DNA of 64,000 nucleotides from Pseudevernia furfuracea (lineage: Eukaryota; Ascomycota; Lecanoromycetes; Lecanorales; Parmeliaceae), in assembly GCA_022315425.1 (NCBI GenBank), contig JAIUPT010000042.1:2418001-2482000 (forward strand), written 5' to 3'. A model generated the notes under the pieces. The model ran no database searches. It saw nothing but the letters and a program-made list of their open reading frames with translations, and had not been told where the DNA came from. Positions 47,271-57,918 of this stretch are shown piece by piece. The position numbers and the translations under genes are program-made. Every line of letters starts with the position of its first letter. Position 1 is the first letter of the stretch.

Positions 47271-48225
47271 AACAGGCCAACACATCCTTTGATGTTTTTT
47301 AATTTCTGCATTAGTGGGCAGGGTGCCAGGGATTTCGATTGCCATGAATGGCAACGTGATGGAGGGCTCCATAGTTCGATAAAACCTCTGCCCCTGGAAC
47401 GCAACTTGAATGTTGCCAAACAATGTCCGATGAACCTCTGGTAAGAGAAAATGTCGGTGTTCGACTAGTGGGTTTCGGATAAACCTCGGATATTTACGGG
47501 ACGCAGTTGGCATGACAAGGCTGAGATCCGAAATACTTTAGTGTGCGATCATAGACTAACCAATATTTCTGCACCCTATATGATATGGCTATGGCTATGT
47601 GTAAGTCTTACCACTCTTATGCTATTGCCAGCATCGTTTTCCTCCAGTAAATTTACTACGTCTGTTCCGATTAATGAGTTTCCAATGATTATATGCCACG
47701 ATGCGAGGTGGTGCTGACTGCTGACGGCTGAAAATGACGCGGACCCCCTGCGCAAGCGCAGGAAGATGGTGTGGGCCCGTTGGCTAGACTTCCCATTGAC
47801 AGCTTCAAAATTGTGGAAATTCTGCACAAAAAGTCGCCCGAGCGGCTGATGAGTGAGCCAGACGGTAAAGCCGAGCAAGGTCCCAGCCAATTATCAACCA
47901 TCATCATTGGAGCGGGGCACTTGAAACTAAGAACTACCAGGAGGTCCACCACCATGACTATTGTAGTATGATAACCCGCGAAACAGCTCTCCTTAGGTTG
48001 TTTTGAATGTTAATTGACAGCCTGACAGACGGAACAGCTGTCCTCTTATCTTCGCCAGTCGGTACTCTTGTTATTGACTCTCTTCGCACCTACTCGACGA
48101 TTCTGCTCTGTTCTGCTACCTCGCTGATGCTCTAACTCAGTGTGTCGCTTGAAAAACGCTGTCCGTGTGTCGTTTATTACTTCACTCGCTTGCATGCAGC
48201 AGAGAAGGCTTTCCTGCCTCGAACC
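47271..48225. other. Divergent intergenic region
   Basis: Lies between the APH-like pseudogene and the rhodopsin-domain gene. The long minus-strand frame 47513-47064 overlaps the pseudogene in a different frame and is not a gene. Confidence 0.5.
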
Positions 48226-49811
48226 ATGTCCGGCCCCCAGATCGCTAATAAAAATGGCCAAGTCATCGGCGCGTCTGTGACTCTGCTCGTTCTCCCAACC
48301 ATTTTCGTCGCCTTGCGTGTGGTGTCGAGATACATGTCTAAAGCTGGCTTATGGGTATGCTCTTGCCTCCTTGCAATATTGATTCTATGACGAAGCCAGT
48401 GAGTGGGAGGTCCTGACATCTATTAGTGGGATGACATGACTGTGATACTGGGAATGGTGAGTTGAAAAAGGCTAGAGCATGCGAAGCTTTTCTCTATAAT
48501 TGACCTAGACTTACAGTATTGCAGATATTCTCTTGGGGTCCCAATATCATCAACATCCTAGGCACGAAGCGCCACGTCCGTTAAAACAGAATCGTTTCTA
48601 ACAACTTTCGCAGCCTCTCGCCATTCACTTGGACGTCATACTGCCCTGCTACCCCTAGCAACCGTAATTAATTTCTTTCAACACCTCTATGCTTTTGGAA
48701 TACTGTACTCGCTTGGAATGGCTTGCGTGAAGTTCTCGGTGTAAGTATTGGCGCCTTTCAATGCCTTCAATTCTGCAAGCAGCCGGCCTGACATTCTTTC
48801 GTTGCCAATAAGTGTTCTTTTCCAATACCGAATCTTCCCAGTTGTTTCGTTCCGGCGCATCGTCAGTGCTTGCGGCGCTTTCGTCATCGCGTTTGAAACC
48901 GCATCCACGATTGTTTTCATCCTTGAATGCACACCTACCCGTGACTTTTGGCTCACCTTTGAGGGCTATGACCCTCCAGATCGGTGCATCGATACTCAGG
49001 AATTCTTGCTGGTCAATGGGTCCATCAACACAGTCACAGATTTTGCGCTCTTACTATTGGTAGGTGATATCTGTCTAGTGGATCATAGCGCTGCTCTAAT
49101 GCGAGCATTAGCCCTTACCGATACTCTGGCGTCTGAAAGCAAGCACGCCGCAGAAATTTCTCCTGACTGGCATCTTTGTCACTGGATTAGTGTAAGCAGT
49201 ATCATCGGGCTTTCTTGTAAAAAAGTCGGGTCAATAATGTTCCTGCAGTGTCACTGCCGTGAGTATGGTACGGCTGGTTTTATTAGCTCGATATGGAACC
49301 GATATTACCTGTAAGTGGCTTCCACCTGGGGCTTGCGATCTCACTTTAAGACCCCGCAATCTAATAACACCTCCAATTAGACGCCTATGTCCCAGTCTGC
49401 ATCTGGACAGCTGCCGAGCCCTCAATAGCCGTGGTGACCGCCTGCCTCCCCTCGTTGCGGCCGCTCTTCGTCCGCGTATTCTGGGGCGGCGCTCGAAGAC
49501 CCATATCCGAGCAAGATGACTACCCTTCTAGCCATCTATCCTCGATATGGCGTAACGGTAACAAATCGCAGAACCGAAGTTTCAATAGGCTGCTAGATAG
49601 CGGGAAGGGCACGCCAGGCGCGCCTGGCTCTTGGACTAATAATGTGGCTGTGTATGGAGGTAGGGAAGCGAAAAGGACTGAGGAGGAGACATTGGAGCTT
49701 AGCGGTCGCCGGGAAGAGGAGTTAGAGACACCTGAGAATCGCATCAGGGCGAGGACAACGGTCGTGCTTACGATTAGCGAGAAGGTTGATTGGCAGGACG
49801 ATTTGTTTTGA
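48226..49811 (+). CDS. Fungal rhodopsin-domain (SAT4/PTH11-like) seven-TM protein, eight exons (380 aa)
   Basis: Integral membrane protein. Exons 48226-48354, 48427-48456, 48525-48561, 48614-48740, 48813-49059, 49112-49191, 49249-49310 and 49381-49811 give an in-frame product. Family marks: LLVLPTIFVALRVVSRYMSK (TM1), WDDMTVILGM, SLGRHTALLP, GILYSLGMACVKFSV, QYRIFPVVSFRRIV, a Cys-rich loop (ECTPTRDFWLTF...DRCID), then PLPILWRLKASTPQKFLL, SMVRLVLLARYGTDIT and a final TM with ACLPSLRPLF, followed by a polar tail of about 110 residues. The third intron seems to be GC-AG. Members of this family are putative surface sensors, some needed for host recognition. No CFEM domain precedes the TM part here. 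Confidence 0.85.
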
Positions 49812-50976
49812 CGGAGATGAAGATGCTGGTTTCGGATGAAAGTCTTTTGGTAGGGTCTATGCATATATGATTTTGGGTTAGATTTCTGGGTAAGATGTGA
49901 AGGAACAAACAAGTCTATATGAGTTCAAGAAGGCCTGTAGAGCAGCAAAAAATCGGGTCCATGGATCAAGCGTTAAATCCACAGCACCACGTTCGCATGA
50001 TTCGGTACTGCGCCACATCATCTCGAGGGTCACGGTGCCACTAATATGGCATCAAGCACTGTAGAGTTCTCGTATAGTGGGAGATTTTCAAGAAGTATCT
50101 GGAGAGAATACCCTGACACAAAGCATGTTTCGGTGGAGGACTCGGAAGGTATTCAAGGTAAGTTGATAATTCCTAGAATAACATTGCAGCTATTTTAGGT
50201 CGGACAATCTAGAGTATAGGTACGTAAGATAAATCGCATGAGATTTTCTAATTAGGGTATTCTGAGCTAAGTCATGTTAGGTTTAGCTTTGAAGCATGAT
50301 CGTAAGATTTTCATATATTCCTTAACATCGACTAGGCGCTAGGCCCATTAAAGTCTAGTCTCGTCTTGACGAAGATATTATCTTCTATATATACGAATTC
50401 TTCGTTTATAGATCTTCTCTTCTTAGCTTATTATCTTCGTTATATATTACTACGATTATTATTATAGTATTATAATACGATTCTTGTTAGGATTAGTATC
50501 TAAATAGGGTGTCTGGGGCTGTCAAGCGCAGACACCCTCGGGGCCAGCTTTTTTAGCTGAGTTGCTAACAATTCTTATATTTTTCGTTCTCTTTATTTCT
50601 CTATTATCGTATCGCTTTTTAAAATAGTTTTTAGAGATATTCTACGATAGTAATAGTTATATCTTCGTTATAAAAAAGTTATAGAGTCTATTATTAGAGA
50701 CTAAGCTAGATAGAATATATTATATTCTTATAGCGATCTTAAAGTACGAAGTAGTTTATTTCTTAATTACGTTTTATATATTTAAAGATATTTTATATAA
50801 GAGATTATTTAATTATACATAACATTTTAATTATCTTCGTTTCTAATCGAGACGTATTACTTTTATATTATTACTTTATAAGTATAAACTTAATCAATTA
50901 TAATGAAGAGAGTAAATGAATTTAGGTCAAATAATTTACTTTCAGATGTTGATCAAGAAAATTCTTGAATTTTGAC
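49812..50976. other. Boundary of the AT-rich compartment
   Basis: From about 50160 the sequence becomes AT-rich and loses coding character, with many TATA/TTATTA words and isolated TCG. Only the GC-rich hairpin at 50506-50538 and the bases just after it stand out. Confidence 0.7.
50506..50538. repeat. Perfect 10-bp inverted repeat in a GC island
   Basis: AGGGTGTCTG (50506-50515) and CAGACACCCT (50529-50538) are exact reverse complements around a 13-base loop. They sit at the start of a GC-rich patch of about 50 bases inside AT-rich sequence. Confidence 0.85.
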
Positions 50977-52790
50977 TTACGATGCTAGATCTACCATCGC
51001 AATGATTGCCGTTGTGAGTGCCAAAACACTGATCAAATGAAAATGTGGGGATCTTAATGCCCCACCAGTGAAGACTATAGCATTCGAATCATTGCTTCCA
51101 TTCCCAGCAGGACTCTGTCCGCTCTGAAATGCAGATATGGTGAGATCTCCTAGCCCAGCACTCGAGCTGTTGGTGGCAGCAGTGAGCGGCAGCGCCAATG
51201 AGCCGAGGTACAATTCAGAGAGAGCTAGTGGTACTGCGGCTCCAGAGATTATAACCGCTGGCTTGTTGACGGATACAATTTTATTACCAATCTTGACGTT
51301 GTCTGAGTTGTCGTCGGGAGAGACAACGATTCCATGAGCTGGTGTGACAGAGAGTAGCTGTGCTATCTCAGCCGTGTGCATTGAAAGAGCGTATTTCGTG
51401 CCGTCTATCACTGCATCAGAGAGGCCTACGGAAATAATGTGGCCAGAGATGGAGGCCTGACTTCCAGGGGCAACTGTCGAGCTTGCGAAGATGAGTCCGC
51501 CATCGGGAGCTTTTGCCATGGGCTTGCCATTGATAAAAGGCAGACTAAGAGTCGGAGTTGATGGCGGATCATCGCTGGGGTCTGGATTTCCGTCTTTATC
51601 AAATGGTATACTCGGGGTGATGTTCGAGGGATCGCTGGGTTCTGGCTTTCCATCTTCGTCAGATGGCATACTGTGGATTTGCTTTGATGGACTGCCAAGA
51701 TCAGCCGTCCTGTAAGACTTTTGGGTGATCGCGGGATCTGCTGGCTCTGCCGCAGTGATCATTGAAAGGTTGGGTACTTGAGGGGCGCCTGGCACGGATG
51801 CCACAGAGGGCGTTTCCTTTGTAGGGCTATCGTCGGCGGCTGTTGTTGTAGCAGGAGCGTAGACACGGGTCGAACGACCTGCGGGCGCGGCGGGAGGGGA
51901 TGGCATAATCTTATCAGCAGGATCTGTCAGAGCTGTCGCGTGTCGCAATGTTGTAGGAGGATCCCAAGCCCCGTAAAGAGCTGGAGTGCAAGTACTCCAC
52001 GCTGGATCCAGAGAAGTCAAGGTTGAGGGGATGGACAGAAAGAAATCTGGGTTACCGCTCGAAGAGTACTCTCCAAGCATCGTGTAGTTGACCGTGATGT
52101 ATGTGCACTCGGTCTGCTGAGCCCTTGCAGAGATTGCCGTAGATAGGTCTTCTGGTGCATATGCAACTGTGGTATTGTAGGCCTTCCCACGTGCAACTGT
52201 TGCCCCGGATGGACACGACACATAAGCTATCAAATTCTGATATGCAATATATACCGAGGGTTCAACACTGAAAGCGGTGTTAGATAATGACAGACTGGTC
52301 ACAGAAACAGACTTACAATGTTATGCCATTCGAGACTACACCAGAAGAGGCGGGTGACATTGATGTCAGAGTACCGTTTGTGCTTGTTTCATTGGTCTCC
52401 GTAGGCCAGTCTGTGGGCCAGTATATGATCTGGACATTTGATGAGGCAAGCCAACATGTTCCGGAGCAAGTCAAGTTGCTAGTGCTGTGTTGCAAGTCGG
52501 TTGCTAAGTTTCACACTCTATCAGCATCTATCAGCTCCCACAAGCATTTCATGAATGGTATAAGATCAAGATTGACAGGATGAAGAGTGCAAAGACAGAC
52601 GTAAAAGTGTCTCGGTATTGGAAGCCAAAACTTCATGTCCATGGCTGGCATGGATTCTCGGGAAGAGAAGAATCAACTCACGGTATTCGTTTGCTTCCAA
52701 ACATACACGGACAAGCTGTCCTGGTGGGGCCACTACTAATTCTGCCAAAAAAACGAGATACCAAACCAATATTGTAATCAACGACGACAT
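50977..52790 (-). CDS. Probable GPI-anchored, Ser/Thr/Pro-rich cell-wall protein
   Basis: The last exon is 52267-50977 (430 codons). A preceding exon ends at 52317 (donor GTAAGT) and encodes LTCSGTCWLASSNVQIIYWP with a Thr/Asn-rich stretch. A signal peptide (MSSLITILVWYLVFLAELVVA) at ATG 52790 probably starts the gene, but the splice between about 52712 and 52530 is unresolved. The N-domain has paired Cys (CSGTC, YVSCPSG, QTECTY, STCTP) and NxT sequons. The middle is a disordered Pro/Ser/Asp repeat with PSDEDGKPEPSDPS-type units. A beta-rich C-domain ends in a Ser/Asn-rich site followed by a hydrophobic tail (FHLISVLALTTAIIAMVDLAS), as for GPI attachment. It is the only intact gene inside the AT-rich compartment. 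Confidence 0.72.
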
Positions 52791-54209
52791 GATCTCAAAT
52801 TGAAATCCAACTTGTACGAGGAAACAGAGAGAAAGGATATATCTTGCGGGAGATTAGAGCACAGGAAATCGCAATTACGGCGGTGCATGCAGAATATGGC
52901 AGAGATTCTGTATGCACTGCGGCGAGTCCTATTTTTAGCTTGTTCGAGGAGAGCAGTCACTGAAACACTGATCTCTAAGCTTCTCCGTGCACTATTATTC
53001 GAGTCTGACTGGCACGATGCGAGCCAGAAGTCCTAGGGTTGGTGAGTGGACGACCAATCTGGCGGCTTGCTGTTGTTTTGGATACAGCTGCAACTTCATT
53101 TTCCACTATTCAGCCTCACTCTTTCGACAGACATAGGCAATCTCCCTCATAGTAAATACACTTGGAATTGAGACTTTGCAGGTCCTTTGTTTACACCGAC
53201 GAGCCTAGCAATGCAGGACGAGACGAGGGCGGCTGCAAAGTGCCGGAAGCAATAAAACAAGAAAGCTGAGAAACTGCCGCCCTCAAATTTACGTCAAGGA
53301 GCCTGTAAGGGCCTGTAAGGAAATGAATCCTGTCGGATTGTTGGTTCGGGCGTGCATGCACAACGCTTATTGGAGAAGGCTGACTCGGTTGACGGTGCCC
53401 TGTAGGCTGTATTTCACCGAGACATACACGATACGGAGGTTGACACGTAAAGTCCTGGACATGCGCTAGTATCAGCCCTAAACCTAGTTTCGGAAGGTAG
53501 CCCTGTAGCAAATAATTTGCTGGGAGAGTATATAGACTGGACTTAGGGACCTTTATTAGGCATGATAGGGGTATGACCCCCGCTTGATAGGGGCATTGCC
53601 ACTAAGTGGGGGTCATGCCGGGTGGCCGGGTACAGGTCCGAGGCAGCTCTAAGCGCATTATCCAGGTAGCCCTCCGGGCGAGGCGTTATCCGATAGCTGG
53701 ACCCTTTTCTTGGCGGGTGCACAATATAGGTTATGCACAGTTCTCGTAGGTAGCAGAGGTGATGTAGAATCTATCTAAAAGCCTTCTATAGAAGGGTATC
53801 ATCGTCAAATCTGAAAAGTTCTTTTCCGCACGATTTTCACCGGATCCGCACGATCAGCACGATTTAGTCTATTTAACAGACTTTGTCTATGTTTAACCCT
53901 TTTCGTCGATTCAGCAAGTAACATTTACAAATCTTATGTTTAACACGTTTATATAATTATTATTCGAGTCGATTAGATATCGAATATTCTAATAAATATA
54001 CGATTTATAGCATATCGTCAAAATTTTAAAAAAACGTAATTCATATAAATACTATAAATCATTCGAGTCGAACGATTTTATTAATTATATTAATGTTTAG
54101 AGATAGTTTAGTACAGATAACATCGTTAATTATAACGATATCTTTAGAATATTCGAATCAAACGATATTATCGATGATAACGACGTCTTTAAAGTGTTTG
54201 ATTCGAATC
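52791..54209. other. Mixed intergenic: normal sequence passing into AT-rich sequence
   Basis: No gene is seen. A near-perfect inverted repeat (GGTATGACCCCC/GGGGGTCATGCC, 53570-53619) lies in a GC-rich patch at 53540-53720 that could be an old repeat fragment. From about 53840 the sequence is strongly AT-rich, with several copies of an ATTCGARTCRAACGAT-like word. Confidence 0.5.
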
Positions 54210-54214
54210 GAAAT
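54210..54214. repeat. Target-site duplication, left copy (GAAAT)
   Basis: Five bases directly before the left LTR. The same GAAAT follows the right LTR at 55739-55743. Confidence 0.85.
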
Positions 54215-54407
54215 TGTCAGAAAACGAGGCTTGATAAGAGAAATCTTATTCTCTATGACTAGAACTAAGGTAAAGACCAAGACGAAAGATGAGAAAATCA
54301 GAAAGAATATGGGCATCGCCAGATCCTTAAGGGATTCAGAGATTGTCGTCTGTCGGCTATCGCATAGCTGACTAGACTGATGACTTGACTGATGTCACAT
54401 CATGACA
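54215..54407. repeat. Left LTR (193 bp)
   Basis: Starts TGTCAGAAAACGAGG and ends CACATCATGACA. Aligns without gaps to 55546-55738 with 26 mismatches by my count. Confidence 0.85.
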
Positions 54408-55140
54408 GTAGCTCCCTCCCTCTTCGAAGGCTGAGCTCTCGCGAAGCAGAATAAGACAAGACGAGAGTAAAGACGAGGGCGAAGACGAGAGCGAAGATGA
54501 GAACGAAGGCGAGACGAAATCCGAATTTTTTTTTTGACGTCGAGACGTGTATCTTCTTGATAGGTGTGCTCTCTTGAATAGGAGATATTCTCTTCTCTCT
54601 AGAGACATTCTCTTCTCTACATCTATTGTAGATGCTCTGCATTATGTAATGCTCTTCTCTTATCGAGCACGAGAGATATTCTCTTCTCCCTATATACATA
54701 TATAATCCCTTTTTAATATAACTAATTTCCAGTTATAAGATAAGAATCTCTCTCTCTTTCAAAAATTTTATCGAATTTTATAAAAAAGATGAATTTTTAG
54801 AGTATTATGAGCGAAAATAGAGGATATTGACGAGAATAGGAGAGCGAGACGAAGACTTAATACGAAAGTTATGACGAAATGAAGAAGAATAAGAGGACGA
54901 GATATAAAAGGATAAGATCGAGACTTTGACGAGGGCTGACATTTGACTCAGAGCGAGACTTGACGAGACGAGAAAGACTTGACGAGATCTGAAAGCGAGA
55001 TTACGTAGTCACAGTTGAACTGCTGCAATATACGATAGTCGAATTAAATTAGGCGAGAGGTCGAAGCGGAGACACGAAAGGTGAGACACGAACGAAAGAA
55101 TAAGACTAGCATCTGATTAGGATTAGAAGAATAAAATGTG

Positions 55141-55371
55141 CAGTTTACTATCTTACTGAACGAGAGACGCGGAAGGCGAGGCGCGAAAGGCGAGACACGA
55201 AAGACGAGACACGAATGCAGTTTACTGTCGTGCTGAACGAGAGACGCGAAAGGCGAGACGCGGAAGGCGAGACACGAAAGGCGAGACACGAATGCAGTTT
55301 ACTATCGTGCTGGACGAGAGACGCGAAAGACGAGGCACGAAAGGCGAGACACGAAAGGTGAGACACGAAAT
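55141..55371. repeat. Three tandem 77-bp units inside the LTR element
   Basis: Units start with CAGTTTACT at 55141, 55218 and 55295. Each holds a CGAGAGACGCG segment and several CGAGACACGAAAGG-like subrepeats of about 15 bp. Reading frames through it on the minus strand give repetitive FRVS/LAFR peptides that are artefacts of the repeat. Confidence 0.85.
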
Positions 55372-55545
55372 GCTCAATAAAGAGATCGAATCGTTGACGG
55401 GACTGGGTTTTCAAGACCTAAAGGATTTCAGCATCAAGACCTGAAGAAAGGATATCAGCGTCGAGATCTAAAAGAATTTCAGCATCTTGCGAGACTTGAT
55501 TTTCTACGCGTAGAAGCGTTAAATCGATTGTTCGATCTTTCGTAA

Positions 55546-55738
55546 TGTTAGAAAACGAGACTTGATAAGAGAAATCTTATTCTCTATGGCTAGGATTAAG
55601 ATAAAGGTCAAGACGAAAGATAAGGAAATCAGAAAGAATGTAAGCATCGTTAGATTCTTAAGAGATTCAGAGATTGTCGTCTGTCGACTATCGCATAGCT
55701 GACTAGGCTGGTGACTTGAATGATATTATATTATAACA
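55546..55738. repeat. Right LTR (193 bp)
   Basis: Starts TGTTAGAAAACGAGA and ends TATTATAACA. It differs from the left LTR by transitions except for one C/A change. GAAAT follows at 55739-55743. Confidence 0.85.
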
Positions 55739-55743
55739 GAAAT
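55739..55743. repeat. Target-site duplication, right copy (GAAAT)
   Basis: Matches 54210-54214 exactly. Confidence 0.85.
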
Positions 55744-55801
55744 CGATTCTTCTAAGCACTTGATGAAAGTCATTAATTTACGATCGATCGCGACATGTTA
55801 T

Positions 55802-56066
55802 CGCAATATTATTATTCTTATATTCACGATCTCTTATATATGTCAGAATCAGTATAGAGTCAAGTCATGTAGATATATAGAATAAGACAACTAGATAAGA
55901 AGCAATTATGAACTGAGAGAAAGGGCCATATATGTATAACGAAGTGAATCTATCAAGACACGCTAAGTCTAAAAGGGAAGTGTCAAAGAAAGACATATGT
56001 CAAAGGGATGCGGGATACGCTCGTAATATTATTATTCTTATATTCACAATCTCTTATATATATGAC
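55802..56066. repeat. Pair of direct repeats of about 40 bp
   Basis: The segment starting CGCAATATTATTATTCTTAT at 55802 recurs from 56022 as CGTAATATTATTATTCTTAT and continues through TATTCACRATCTCTTATATA. The visible differences are transitions or AT slippage. The 220-base spacing holds no gene. Confidence 0.75.
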
Positions 56067-56472
56067 GCTCTACAGCGATGCTTAATACTTCTTTAATTCT
56101 TATTCGATTGACTTAATAGACAAAGAGACTAATTTATTTTGTTTTATTTATTATATTATATATTCTTAATATTTTTTCTTCTTATTTAATATAACTTCAT
56201 TAATTTATAAATATTTATTCTTTTCGTAATACGTCTTTTCTCTTATTTGCTATAATAAAGCTTTAAACAATATATTAAAGTTTAATCTTTTTTATTTAAT
56301 CTTTTTACTTATCGAGACGCGAAATATCTATATTTTATACTTAAAAAGATTCGAGCTTTAATTATTATTTAATAGATCGATTTTTTTTTATATAATTATT
56401 TTACATATCGAGTGTTTCTTAATAACTCGCGAGTTTTCTTCGTTATATTCGATAAGACTTGAATTCAACTTA

Positions 56473-57918
56473 TCGAATAATTTAATATTATTCGATCTTA
56501 TAACTTCTCTTAAGACGCTTGCGCAACGAGATTCAGCTGTACGTGCTGTCGGCTACGAACCTGCTATCGCTATAAACAACGGCCCAGCGTTGCTTACAGT
56601 GTGTAGCAGAGTCAAGTAATCTTAGAAAGATGAAAACGATGCGACGATACGACGACGCGACGCGAGCGAGATCAGTAGTAGCAATAACAGCAACGAACGA
56701 ACGAAAACAAATCTCGCAGCAACGCGCTCACTTTGCGTCTAAGAAGTGTCGAGTGACTAGAGATAAAAGATATATTAATAGCTGATTACTTCATATCAGC
56801 TGCGCGAGAGCGTGTGACCTCGATATAATTAAAGAGATTATAGATATTTACCTTCTCTCTCACGATGCTCGCTTCGAGAATACAACGTAACGAAAACAAC
56901 GAAAAACAAAGTCGAAATAGTTTAGATTATGTCCATATCAAGAAGATACTCAACTCTCGCTCTCGCTGTCGCGTGCGTTCGTACGTCTATCGCGCCTTAT
57001 TCTTAACGATAACATCTATTCTTTTATAGAGCCTTCTCGACATATTTATTATAGAATTTACTCTCTAAAATTAGCTCTACGTGCTTAACGAGTAACAATA
57101 TTATATAAGAATCGATTAATCGCGCGTCGAACTCTCTTCTTAGAATCTTGTTTTCTCTAAATAGAGTTTTCATAACGCGAGATCGCGTCAAGACTTCAGA
57201 CGAACGCGTGAATACGAGAACTTCTTATTCTCGTTCGAGTTAGTAATCTAAGTTAATAACGTCAACTATCGAAGCAGTAACGATACGTAATCGATACTCT
57301 TTATCTCGATATTCTATCTCTCTCGTTAGATCTCGCTCTAAGATCTAACGTCAACTGTAACTATCGATCTTTTTACTCGATAGTTGAACGCAAATATAGA
57401 AGCGTAAGCTCTCGAGTCTCTCGAATAACTTACATCATCACTGAGATCGACCTCGTTCATCGAGATTAGTGATATTAGACTAACTACGAAGTGAGCCGTA
57501 GTTATGTTATCTCAACATCGTCTTCTCTCTATATAGTGTAGCCGTCACAACTATATTAGTCGCGACTTCGTCGCGCAACGTCGTGATTCAGTGTATCACG
57601 CAGTTAGATTAGACTTTTTGATTAATTCGAGAAGCAGATAACGTTCTTATCGTATAATTAGTCAAGATCTGAATGTTATAATACTCAGTGTGATATATAG
57701 CGTGCGTCTGAGCAGAAAGTAAAAGTTTTTATTTTAAGTGACACGTACGCTAGACGACGACACTTAAAGATTTCTCTTACGCATACAATAATGCAGAAAA
57801 TCATTGCCTACGAAGTAGCTCGTAATTATCTTTCGCAGTTTAGATAGAAACGAGTATAAAAATCAAATCGAATCATTTAATATTATTCGATCTTATAACT
57901 TCTCTTAAGACGCTTGCG
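56473..57918. repeat. 1.4-kb segment bounded by 51-bp direct repeats
   Basis: The 51 bases at 56473-56523 (TCGAATAATTTAATATTATT...CTTAAGACGCTTGCG) recur at 57868-57918 with one mismatch. Between them lie 1344 bp that are less AT-rich and full of short inverted repeats. Such near-identical ends in an otherwise strongly mutated block suggest a recent or protected duplication, for example a transposon insertion, a solo recombination product or a tandem duplication remnant. I see no coding sequence inside. Confidence 0.75.
57215..57768. repeat. Dense array of perfect short stem-loops
   Basis: Arms read directly: CGAGAA/TTCTCG (57215-57233), CGTTAGATCT/AGATCTAACG (57324-57350), AACTATCGA/TCGATAGTT (57359-57385), ATCACT/AGTGAT (57437-57473), TAACTACG/CGTAGTTA (57481-57504), ATATAGT/ACTATAT (57531-57556), CGCGA/TCGCG (57561-57575), CGTGAT/ATCACG (57582-57600) and TTTAAGTG/CACTTAAA (57733-57768). 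A similar CAACG/CGTTG hairpin lies at 56577-56592. No coding frame is present. Confidence 0.75.

Larger units (their letters stand above)
54215..55738. mobile_element. Miniature LTR retroelement (TRIM-like), 1524 bp, complete with LTRs and TSD
   Basis: Two direct repeats of equal length (193 bp, 54215-54407 and 55546-55738) begin TGT and end ACA, and are flanked by the 5-bp duplication GAAAT. That is the full structural signature of an LTR-retrotransposon insertion. The internal part is only 1138 bp and has no trace of gag, protease, reverse transcriptase or integrase, so it would depend on enzymes from elsewhere. No convincing primer-binding site follows the left LTR and no clear polypurine tract precedes the right one; both may be erased by mutation. 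The interior carries a 3 x 77-bp tandem array and polypurine CGAGAC-type repeats. Confidence 0.85.

Noticed and set aside
55141..55371. CRISPR-like array
   Set aside because: The 77-bp units are contiguous, with no unique spacers, and the host is a eukaryote.
54400..55414. Minus-strand frames with Ser/Arg/Leu repeats inside the LTR element
   Set aside because: They come from tandem purine-rich repeats and do not encode retroelement proteins.
56541..56552. tRNA B-box-like word (GGTTCGTAGCC on the minus strand), hinting at a SINE
   Set aside because: One position departs from the B-box consensus, and no A-box was found at the right distance.
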